In this document: one piece after another, positions 13,101 to 25,100 of the stretch
Layout: each line of letters starts with the position of its first letter
How positions within the stretch are numbered: the stretch's first letter is position 1
Source: Eutrigla gurnardus
Taxonomy: Eukaryota > Chordata > Actinopteri > Perciformes > Triglidae
Reading direction: 5' to 3'
NCBI GenBank assembly: GCA_963514095.1
Contig: OY741273.1
Span: 468,501 to 532,500, forward strand
Length of the DNA stretch: 64,000 nt
The notes under the pieces: generated by a model
The model's input: only the letters and a program-made list of their open reading frames with translations
Database searches by the model: none
Told to the model about the DNA's origin: nothing
Made by a program: the position numbers and the translations under genes

Positions 13101-16100
13101 GAGAGGGGGATGTCTTTTCCGGAAAAGATGATTGTGGTTATTTGGGATGACTAGACCTGATGTGGGATGCCGACAAGAATTGCTTCAGTTTTGGAGCAAA
13201 ACTGAGGTGGAAAGTTCTTACTCATGGATGGTGGGGACGAAGATGAAGGCAGGGCAGCAGAGGGGGTGGGGTTTGTTCTGAGGTTGCAATGGAAAGAGAT
13301 TCCATGCGGGCTGATGATGCATCCAAGGGGGAGCATGTACAGGATGAATAGTATTGGACCCTTGAGGGACACCATGTGACAGCATGTGTGTTGGATTTGG
13401 GCTTCCCCCAAGTTGATGTATTTGGTCCTTCCAGAAAGGTAGGATGTGAACCAGTCCAAAGCAAAGTGTGTTAGTCCTATATTGCAGTGGAGGCTGTTGA
13501 GGAGTATGTGGTGGTCGACAGTGTCAAAGTGTTAGGTCTAGGAGGATGAGAAGTGAAGGAGAGCCAGCATTGGCTGCAATCAGAAGGTCATTTGTGATTC
13601 TGACCAAAGCTGTTTCTGTGCTGTGGGCGGAGCGGAAGCCTGATTGAGACTTGTCGAGGTTGTGTTGTTGAAGATGGTCCTGGAGCTGAGCGGCAACTGC
13701 TGTTTTCAGTACTTTGGAAAGGAATGGGAGGTGTGATATGACCCTGCAGTTTGCAGGGACTTCTGGGTCTAAAGTGTTTTTTTTTTGAGAAGGGGTTTGA
13801 TGACGGCAGTTTTGAGGGGGGACGTAAGATGGTTTATTGTGGAGTTGCTTAGAGTTTCCAATACCACAAAACTCGTTCATGCCTTTGTGTCCTCCAGGCT
13901 CAATTATTGCAACGCACTTTTCATCGGCATCCCTAGCAAGAGCCTGCAGAAACGCCAACGGATACAGAACAGTAGTGCTAGGATCCTGATGGAGTGTGTA
14001 AATATGAACACATAACCCCCATCCTTCATGCCCTTCACTGGCTCCCCATCTTCTCCAGATCCACTGCAAAATCGCTCTCCTCACCCACCAGTCCATCCAT
14101 GGCAATGCTCCACTCTATCTCAAAGAACTCCTCACCCAGTAAATATCCATCCAAAACCTCCGCTCGTAAAATGGCAACCTCCTCCATCACCCCAGAACCA
14201 AACTCCGGACCATGGGAGGCCACCAGTCAGGCCAGTCTCACATTCCATTGTCCTCTTACTCACGAACAAGACCCCGAGGGCCTTGAACCCCTTCACTTGG
14301 GGTAAGGACTCATTCTCTACCTGGAGCAGGCAGTCCATCGTTTTCCTGCTGAGAACCATGGCTTCCGATTAAGAGGTGCTGATCCTCATCCTGGCCGCTT
14401 CACATTCAGCTGCAAACCGGTCCAGTGAGTGCTGGATATCACAGACCGATGATGTCAGCAGGACCACATCATCTGCAAAAAGCAGCGATGAGATCCGCAG
14501 CACACCAAACTTCCGTCCCTGACGAAGCATCAATATCCTGTCCATGAATATTACGAACAGGATTGGTGAAAAAGTGCAGCCTTGGTGGAGGCCAACCCCC
14601 ACTGGACACAGGTTTGAATTGTTTGACTAGTACCCAAACACAGCTTTCGCTTTGGGAGTGCAGAGATTGGATGGCCCTAAGAAGTGACCCCCCCATACTC
14701 CCATCCTCCGCACACCTCATACTCCTTCTCCAAGTCCACAAAACACATGAAGACTGGATGGGAATATACCCAGGTCCCCTCCAGCTTCGTCGCAAATGTT
14801 AAGAGCTGGTCCATTGTTCCATGGCCAGGACATCACACAGGCAGCGTGACCGGGTATGTGACGTCTCATTCCTTTGTAAACGCACCCACCGTTGCGGCAT
14901 TACGCCACGAAGCAAAGTATAAATGGTGCGGTTTGCGGTATATTTTTACTCGCCTTTCCGCCATTATGGCCTAGAGGTTTGACAATCGGCTGAACCCTCC
15001 TTCCCAGCACCCTGGAGTAGACTTTACCAGGGAGGCTGTGTGGTGTGATACCCCTGTAGTTGGTACACACTCTCTGGTCCCCCTTTTTGAACAGGGGGTC
15101 TACCACCCAAGTCTGACACTCCTTAGGCACTGTCCCTGACTTCCACGGAATGTCCTTTTTACAGTTCTATTCAATTAATTTAAATTCAATTTGATTTATA
15201 GTGTCATATCACAACAGAAGTTATCTCAGGACACTTTACATATTGAGCAGGACTAGAACACACTCAAGTCCCAACATCACCCAGGAGCAAGCATTACAGC
15301 GACAGTGGCGAGAAAAAAACGGCCTTAATAGGCTTGAAGGCAGAAATCTTGGTCCATAATAATAAAAATAATAATGGATTTAATAAAAATGGATGATTGG
15401 ATTTGTATGGAGCCTTTTAAGACACTCAAAGCGCTCTGACAGGGTCCCAGGTTCCATTCATTCACAGGTGGTAGAAAACTACGATAGTAGCCACAGCTGA
15501 AGGAAGCGGGGCTGCCATTCTGCGCCTACGGCCCCTCCGACCACCACCTTAAACATACAGCAGTCATTCACATTCATGTGTATGTGTATGTTTTTTTGTT
15601 GGTCTATTCTGATGATTGTGAAGATGATGTTATTGTGTTGGTAAACGGGCAGCAGGGGCACTGCCTTCTGCCTCCAGTTCCTCCAGAGGATGTTGGCTGG
15701 GCCAAGGGACACTCTGGAGACCTCTATCCCAGTGCATCCTGAAACATTTTAACAAACTGTGTCTACATTTTAACCTGTTTTTAATGAATGATAATAAGGT
15801 AATGGCATCATCTCGTCTTGTTTTTTTATAAGTGTTCTTATTGTCTGGAACCTGCTTTTTTCTTGCTTCCGGCTTTGCTACAGTGCAGACGCTTTTCCTC
15901 TTTGCTCTCACCCCTGCCTGCGATTTTCTGCTATTTTTTGCTATCTGCTTCTCCTCAATAAGAAACAAAGAGCAGCAGCTCCTGGATATTTACAAAACCA
16001 GTGGGATTATATTTTCTTTGAGATAAAACGGGCATTTTTCAATATTTTTACAACTTCCTCAAACGCTACGCGAGGAGGCCTACCAAACAAGATAAGCCTG

Positions 16101-19100
16101 AGCCTGCTAAAGGTAATTAGCAGAAGATGCCTCCCTTCTCTACGGAAGATTACCATAAACTCCTACAGAAGATTTTACTGCTGGAAACAAAAATGAATCG
16201 GTTAGAAGTAAATGTAGAAGTGAATGGACTTTGTGGGAACAACACCACTCTAGCACTGACTCAAAACAGTGGACAGGAGCATGCTAGAACCCAGCTAAGT
16301 AGCAATAATGAAGCTATGAAGAAACGGGAGGATCCTGTACACGGTAATAAATCTACCAGCGATAATCCTCCCTGGAACACACTTGGTGCGAAGCCAAAGA
16401 GAAGACCATTTCCCCGTGACATGTGAGAACGGATATCTGGCAGGACCCAGCGCCCCGATATCTGTGATCTGACCGGCTGGCCTGTGTTACCATCTCCATC
16501 CAGGCACAGTGCCTCCTCAACCCCACTGCCTCGTAGGACACAGCAGTGGACAGCTGGGAAGAGGAGAGCTACCAAGAAACCTCCCCAGCAAACAACTGTT
16601 CAACTAAAGAACAGGTTTGCCCCACTGCTGCAGGACCATGGATCCCCCTCTGACTGCCTGGATAACCCCCCACCACCACGCAGCAGGGTAAGACCTGCTA
16701 ACTTAAAGCCACAGAGAAAGCTAATGACAGGGCATGAAAATCTGATTGTGGGTGACTTTTCTGTAAAAGATATGAAAAGCAGTAATAACATCAAAGTACT
16801 CTGCTTTCCGAAGGATACGGTGTCTGATTTGGAAAAAAGAAAATTGTGGCTGCACACCCAACTGTGAAAAATATCATTCTGCACATTGGATTTAATGACA
16901 TTGAAAAACAACAATCAACAGAGTTGAGAGAGGACTTCAACAAACTCTTTGAAACAGTCAGCTCTGTGAATGCTGAGGTTTTCATCAGTGGCCCTCTGCC
17001 CCCGACCGGGAGAGGAGCGGAGACATTCAGTAGACTGTTCTGGCTCAACAAATGGCTCTCAACTGCATCTCTTGCTCGCCCAATGCATTTTATTGACAAT
17101 TTCCGCTTTTTCTTTTTTTCTTTTCTTTTTAAGACAAACGGACTTTGCCTAAATAAGCTGGGAGCAAAGCTATTCATCACCAACATGTCTTACTGCCTGC
17201 GTCATCCATCTGTCGCCAAGGACAAGAGACGAGAGGAACCAACAAAGAGGGAAGACGAAACACAGATTATCAGAAACGTCGAAGGAGGACTGAATGTGGA
17301 TCCCTCCCCCACCCCCCCCAAATCTCCATCCAGGTCTTCATCATTCTCCCTCCCTCCAATAAACCTTTCTCTCCCCTCCTCCCCCTTGGAGTTCCAAGAG
17401 CTACCCCCACCTACCCCCCGCCCTTCTCAGATTATCAACAACGTCGAAGGAGGACTGAATGTGGATCCCTCCCCCACCCCTCCCAAATCCCAATCCAGGT
17501 CTTCGTCATTCTCCCTCCCTCCAATAAACCTTTCTCTCCCCTCCTCCCCCTTGGAATTCCAGGAGCTACCCCCACCTACCCCCCGCCCTACTCAGACCCC
17601 CTCTCCCAAGGCTGCAACTAAGTCACCAAAACTCAAGACCCCCTCTTCCAAAGCTGCAACGAAGTCACCAAAATCCAAGACCCCCTCTTCCAAAGCTGCA
17701 ACTAAGTCACCAAAACTCAAGACCCCCTCTTCCAAAGCTGCAACTAAGTCACTAAAATCCAAGACCCCCTCCTCCAAAACTCTTCCCTTATGGCCACCTC
17801 TTCCCTTTTGGCCACCCCCTCCCCACCCTGACAGCAGCCCTGAATATTACTGAGACAGAAAAGGGTTCAGCAGTAGACCGCATTATCAGCTGGACCCAAG
17901 GTCGCCTACATCAAAACATGGCACCTTCTGCATTCCTGTTGTGACTACTAAGAGAGTAAACATTGGGAAACTTGAACACACTGCTAACCTAAACAATCTC
18001 ATTCCTGTTCTCTGAAAATCAAAGTCAACCTCAAAGCCTGTCAATAACACCATCAGGATGGGTCTGCTAAATGTAAGGTCTCTTAATAACAAATCATTTT
18101 TAGTCAATGATTTTATTACCACTTCTAAACTTGATTTTATGTTTTTAACTGAAACATGGCTAGAACAAAATAACAGTGCAAGCATTCTGATCGAGACAGC
18201 ACCCCCCAACTATAATTTTATTGATGTTTGTAGATCTGGGAAAAGAGGTGGAGGGGTTGCTGCTATATTTAAAAATACATTTCAGGGGAAACAGATGTCC
18301 CTTGGTGTTTTTCCATCATTCGAATATCTTTGTGCTGTGTTGAAATGCTCTCCCAGAGTTCTCCTGTTAATTATTTACAGGCCACCTAAATATTCGTCAA
18401 ATTTTTTCGATGATTTTACTGAATTATTGTCTAGCATCTCCACTGATTTTGACTGCCTAGTTATAACTGGTGACTTTAATTTTCATATTGATGATTTGAA
18501 TGACAAGGGTGCAAAATAACTTTTTAATATTCTAGACACATTTGACCTTTCTCAACATGTGAAAGAGGCACACCAGGGACACACCCTGGACCTGATTATC
18601 ACAAAAGGTCTCCATGTTTCTGATGTTTTTGTGACTGATCCTTCATTGTCTGATCACTTCTGTGTTTTCTTTAATATTTCTTTCATTCCTGACACACAAA
18701 CAGAATCAAATAAGGTCAAAAAGCGGTACATCAATGAACATGCCAATGTACTCTTGGCCATTTCCTCGTTACCACCTCTAAACCCATGTCATGCTGATGA
18801 TCTTGTAAACATCTTTAATTCCAAAATTCTGAATGTCATAGATGTCATTGCACCTGCTACGGTTAAAACAATTTCTGGTAAGCAAAAGGCACCCTGGAGA
18901 AAAGCTGCTGTTGTGACAGCCCAGAGAAGAGAGTGCAGGAAGGCTGAACGAATCTGGCGGAGTACTAAACTTCATATTCACCATGACATCTATAAAGAGA
19001 GCCTCCGGGCCTACAATTTAGTCTTAAAAAGTGCGAGAGAAACATACTTCTCCAATATCATAAACAACAACACTAATACACTCGGATTCAGGAGGAACAA

Positions 19101-22100
19101 TGCGGTTTTCGTCCTGGCCGTGGAACACTGGACCAGCTCTATACCCTCCGCAGGGTGCTCGAGGGTTCATGGGAGTTTGCCCAACCAGTCCACATGTGTT
19201 TTGTGGACTTGGAGAAGGCATTCGACCGTGTCCCTCGTGATATTCTGTGGGAGGTACTTTGGGAGTACGGGGTCGGGGGCCCTCTGCTAAGGGCTGTTCG
19301 GTCCCTGTATGACCGGGGCAGGAGCTTGGTTCGCATTGCCGGCAGTAAGTCAGACCTGTTCCAGGTGCATGTTGGACTCCGGCAGGGCTGCCCTTTGTCA
19401 CCGGTCCTGTTCATTATTTTTATGGACAGGATTTCTAGGCGCAGCCGTGGGCCGGAGGGGATCTGGTTCGGGAGCCACTGGATTTCATCCCTGCTTTTTG
19501 CGGACGATGTGGTCTTGTTGGCTCCTTCGAGCCAGGACCTCCAGCATGTCCTGGGGCGGTTTGCAGCCGAGTGTGAAGCAGCCGGGTTGAGGATTAGCAC
19601 CTCCAAATCTGAGGCCATGGTTCTCGACCGGAAAAAGGTGGCTTGCTCCCTCCAGGTCGGGGGGGAGTTCCTGCCTCAAGTGGAGGAGTTTAAGTATCTT
19701 GGGGTCTTGTTCACGAGTGAGGGAAGGATGGAGCGTGAGATTGACAGGCGGATCGGTGCAGCGGCTGCAGTAATGCGGTCGCTGTATCGGTCCGTCGTGG
19801 TAAAGAGAGAGCTGAGCCGAAAGGCGAAGCTCTCGGTTTACCGGTCAATCTACGTTCCTACCCTCACCTATGGTCATGAACTTTGGGTCATGACCGAAAG
19901 AATAAGATCCCGGATACAAGCGGCCGAAATGAGCTTCCTCCGCAGGGTGGCGGGGCGCTCACTTAGAGATAGGGTGAGGAGCTCCGTCACACGGGGGGAG
20001 ATCGGAGTAGAGCCGCTGCTCCTCCACATCGAGAGGAGCCAGTTGAGGTGGCTCGGGCATCTGCATCGGATGCCCCCTGGACGCCTCCCTCGGGAGGTGT
20101 TCCAGGCATGCCCCACCGGGAGGAGACCCCGAGGAAGACCCAGGACACGCTGGAGTGACTATGTCACCCGGCTGGCCTGGGAACGCCTTGGGGTCCTCCC
20201 GGAGGAGCTGGGGGAAGTGTCTGGGGAGAGGGAAGTCTGGGCGTCCCTGCTCAGGCAGCTGCCCCCGCGACCCGGTCCCGGATAAGCGGAAGATAATGGA
20301 TGGATGGATGGAACAACACTAATAAGGCGAAAACCCTATTCGCAACTGTTGACAGACTGACCAACCCCCCAACACAAATACCAGCTAAACTCCATTCCAC
20401 GCAGAAATGCAATGAGTTTGCATTCTTTTATACTAATAAAATTGAAGGCATCAGACGCACCATCAATATCTCAAACAAAAAAGTTGGATCACCACCCTGT
20501 TCAGGCAAAAGTAACACAGCAATGATGGCAAGCTTTAATGCCATAGACTCTAAAACTCTAGTGGAAACGGTGACAAATCTAAAATCATCCACCTGCTGCC
20601 TTGATGCTTTACCTACCAACTTTTTTAAGAATGTTTTTGACTGCCTATCAATAGACGTATTGCAAATAGTTAATAACTCCATTCAATCAGGCAATTTCCC
20701 AAAGGCCTTCAAAACTGCAGTCATTAAACCTCTTCTAAAAAAGCGGAGCCTAGATGCCTCTATTATCAACAACTACAGACCAATTTCAAATCTACCCTTC
20801 ATAAGTAAAATAATTGAGAAAGTTGTCCTCCAACAACTAAATCACTTCCTGGCTTCAACTGGCTGCCACAACAACTTCCAGTCAGGATTTCGACCTTTTC
20901 ATAGCACCGAGACGGCCCTTATTAAAGTTGTAAATGACATCCGTCTTAACACAGACTCTGGCAAAACTTCAATATCAATGCTATTAGACCTCAGTGCTGC
21001 ATTTGACACTGTCGACCACTCAATACTCTTGGACAGGTTGGAAAACTGGGTGGGGCTCTCAGGCACAGTCTTAAACTGGTTCAAGTCATATCTACAAGAT
21101 AGGAACTATTTTGTTTCCATTGGCGACTTTGTATCAGTACCTACCAATGTAACGTGTGGAGTCCCCCAAGGTTCAATCTTGGGGCCAACTTTATTCAACA
21201 TCTACATGCTCCCACTAGGACAAATCATGCAAAATAATAACATTGACCACCATTGCTATGCCGATGACACCGCCCCATAGATCTTCTGTGCCAGTGCATT
21301 GAGCAAGTCAAAGACTGGATGTGCCAAAACTTCCTACAACTAAATGAGGACAAAACTGAGATAATTGTTTTTGGTGCTAAAAAAGAAAGGTTTAAAGTAA
21401 TTCAACACCTTCACTCTCTGTCCCTGAAAACCTCAAACAAAGCCAGAAATCTTGGGGTTATTATGGATTCTGATTTACATTTCGACAGTCACATTAAATC
21501 AGTAACAAAATCAGCCTACTATCACCTAAAAAATGTAGCAAGACTTAGAGGGCTCATGTCAGCTCAAGACTTAGAAAAACTTGTACATGCCTTTATTACT
21601 AGTAGGCTAGACTACTGTAATGGTCTCCTTGCAGGTCTTCAGAAAAAAAACTGTCAGGCAGCTACAGCTTGTTCAGAACGCTGCTGCTAGAGTTCTTACA
21701 AAGACCAAAAAATGTGAGCACATTACACCAATTCTTAAATCCTTACATTGGCTCCCTGTATGTCAGAGGATTGATTTCAAAATCCTCCTGCTCACATATA
21801 AATCACTACATGGTCTAGGACCGAAGTATATCACTGATATGCTCCCACTACATAAGCCTTCTAGACCACTAAGATCTTCTGAGACCAATCTGTTAGTGAT
21901 TCCCAGAGTAAACAACAATCACGGGAGAGCATCATTTAGTCACTATGCAACAAATGGCTGGAATAAACTTCCTGAAGATGTAAGACTTGCCCCAAGTCTG
22001 ACCACTTTTAAAACTAGACTGAAAACTTTTATGTTCACCATAGCTTTCTGCTAAATCCTTTAATGTCTGCACTGTTTTTAATTATTGCAAATATGTTTTT

Positions 22101-25100
22101 ATTCTATTTTCTTTCTGTAATGCATTTTTAAAATTTTTATTATTTTCTTTTAATTCTTCTATTTTTTTTTCTTTTTTTTTTCTTCTCACTTTGTTTTATG
22201 ATGTGAAGCACTTTGAGTCTGCCTTGTGTATGAAATGTGCTATACAAATAAAGTTGCCTTGCCTTGCCTTGCTTAAGAAAGAGCGAAAGCAGCAGGGGGA
22301 CCCCCTGCACTGGCTGTCCAGTACAGAACTTTAATAGACCATCACAGCTGGGCAGTGGCCACCCTTTCGAGACTACTGCAGACTGGAGGGGTCTCCACAT
22401 TGGGCCAGGTGGTAGAGGTGGTCGGCGCCTGCTGGAGAACCCTACTAGACTGGCGAACAAACTGGGACTAAGATCCACCAGGATTAGCAAAAGACTCAAC
22501 CACTGGAAACACAAACTGACTGGTCAAAACATCTTGCTTTTAAATCTGCATGTGAGAATGACCACAATTACGGCTGGAGTGTACAGCTAAGAATGAACCA
22601 AAGTCAGGTTTAGGGTGAGCAACAGAGGGGTTTCTTTATTTACCCATTAAAGCATCCTGTATCGATACATCAGGCCCAAGCCAGGTCGTCAAAATGGCAC
22701 CTATTTATAGGGTGTCGCAGCTAATGACCCTAGAAGAGTCCATCCGCTGGGGTCCACTGCCTACCCACATGTTAACCCACCCTTTTTATTTCTATATTTC
22801 CACCACATAATCACTAACCTATATCGCACCCTCATGTACCTCTACTAACAAAGAAAATACACATATCCACTCCCTAATCCATTTACATACACACATCAAC
22901 CACCCACACCAATTTACACTTGGTTGTCCCCGGAACTATAAAAGCAGTGTCCGTTTCCTGGGGAAGCCTTTTGCCTGCACACCCTAAGGACAAAGACTTG
23001 GTGAGTACACAATACACTTGACACAATACACCTTAGCTTATATCCTTGTAATAATAATTCACACATTTAATATGACCATTTAATATGACCATTTAACCTT
23101 TATGTCCCTCTGCTCTAGATGGAGCTGCGTGGCCCACACAGCACCCCCCAGCAAACCAAGAGCCGACCAAGGACAGTAAACATGGTGACAAACATTCAAT
23201 AAATACGGCAAATATATCCATACAAAATGTGCAAAACAATGCGTTAAAATGTACTGTGCAAATCTCCAATAAAGTTTACATCCTCCTAAAGTGTGTGTGT
23301 GCAATTATTAAAGTGCATAGTCCCACTCAGTCCAGTGTTGTTTTATTAAAAGCCAGGCGACGGTGTGCTCTCCGTCACACTGCATCCTCTGTATTTAGCT
23401 GGACTTTTACATTGTCACACTCCAGCTAGAGCACTGAGGTCAGCAAATAAACTGCTGCTGGACCCTAGAGGTTTTTAAGCCCTTATTAAAGACCCACCCT
23501 TTCTTCTTGGCTTTCAACCCAGGCTGAGCAAGACACCCGTTTACTGTATTTTATGTTTTTTTCTTCTTGTATTGTCTATTGAATTCTACAGCACTTTGGT
23601 CGACCGATGGTTGTTTAAAATGTTCTTTATAAATAAAGTTTGAGTTGAGTTTAAATCTTTCTCAGATGGATCCATGGATACTGAGGACCCTGTTTCCTCC
23701 AACGTCCTTGCTCTGGATTTGAAAGACTGCTCTGGTCCTCTTTTAGGACCAAGACACCTGGTTTCCCTGGAGGGGTCCCATGGAAAAAGCCTTTACAGGC
23801 TAGTGAATAAAACGCTAAACAGGAAAAAGCTAAATGGGCAGTCTGACTACTTGAGTCTGGACCCGGTACCCAGACCTCTGTGGAGATCTCTGTACCAACC
23901 TCCACTGTGTAAGAATAATGGGGAGTTGCAGTGTAGGGTGCTCCATGGGATCATGGCAGTGAACTAATTTGTGTCAATCAACAGTCTGTCAGCACTCTTT
24001 CTGTTTTTAGTTTTTCTTACCTGTTTTAAAGAGGCTTTTAGCAAGCAGGTTTTTATTTGTGGTTTTAGATAAACTCACCAGCATAAACAGAAGAGCCAAC
24101 TTCTAAACTTTCTTTTAGGGCAGGCCAGGATGGCAATGCATGTGAGCAGGGAGAGGATTAAGGAAAACCTCCATGTTCAGACTCTTGGTTGACTTTAGCT
24201 TCTCCAAAACAGCAGCTGACCTGGTTTCTTATCTCTGGTATTTCCAGAATGCTCTGTGGTCTGTCTAATCAGCAGAACGTATTTTTGCTGTAACGCGGTA
24301 ATGTAAGGCATTACACACAAAAGAGAGTCATATTTTACTCGGTACAATTCTCAGTAACGCGCGTTACAATGCATTTTAAACCGAAGTCAATTGGTGTTTT
24401 TTTTTTATACAAATTCGCCGTCACCGCTAGATCTAAAGAGGATGGTATTACAATCTGCCCGAATATTTACTTCCTCCTTGCTAGCGGAGAAGATGACGGC
24501 AGCAGCAGAGTCGGACTCGACTTTCGCCAGATGGGCATACGCTCATTATTTTAATTTTGTCAGAGAAAAGGATACGAAAAACCTTGTAGTGAAGTGCACT
24601 TTGTGTTCGAGACCAAAAGATCTCTCTACCTCACGAAGTAGCACAAGTAATTTAACGAAACATCTTGCGAGGTGCCACGCTAACATCAAGCTAGTAACCA
24701 AAAGAAAGCAAACTGAGGATGAGAGTGGAGAAAAAACTAAACAACAAAAACTGACATTCTCCCATCCTGCGATGCTTGAACCTCAGGAAGTGAGGAGACT
24801 CGTGGCACAGTATGTTGTCGAAGATATGCTGCCCCTTTCAACAGTGGAGTCTCCATCTTTTAGAAACATTGTGAGCAAGATCCCTGTCCAGGCTAGCAAC
24901 GACAAGGTAAGCTTCTATCACTGCCTCAACAGGTTAGTCCAACTGGGCTATAGACATAAGGTCAATCTCTATCACGTCAGTCTGTGTCCACATAAACATA
25001 CAAAAACCCTAGCGCTACTGAATTTTAGTGTTAAGGCGGGTCCACACCGGACCGAAAATCGGCGTCTTTGAGAGAGTCGGCGTCCGTGACATGAGTCTCC

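Larger units (their letters stand above)
15830..22272 (+). mobile_element. L2-type LINE A, nearly full length, split by a Rex3 insertion
   Basis: It has ORF1 (16127-17853), ORF2 endonuclease (18058-19078) and ORF2 reverse transcriptase (20312-22054), then a 3' UTR ending AAATAAAG and (TTGCC)n at 22250-22272. The 5' limit is approximate. A 1233-bp Rex3 copy sits at 19079-20311. ORF2 carries one internal stop and frameshifts, so the copy is dead. Confidence 0.9.

Noticed and set aside
14820..14985. A MITE inside the minus-strand Rex3 fragment
   Set aside because: Unrelated sequence does interrupt Rex3, but no inverted ends or TSD could be found.
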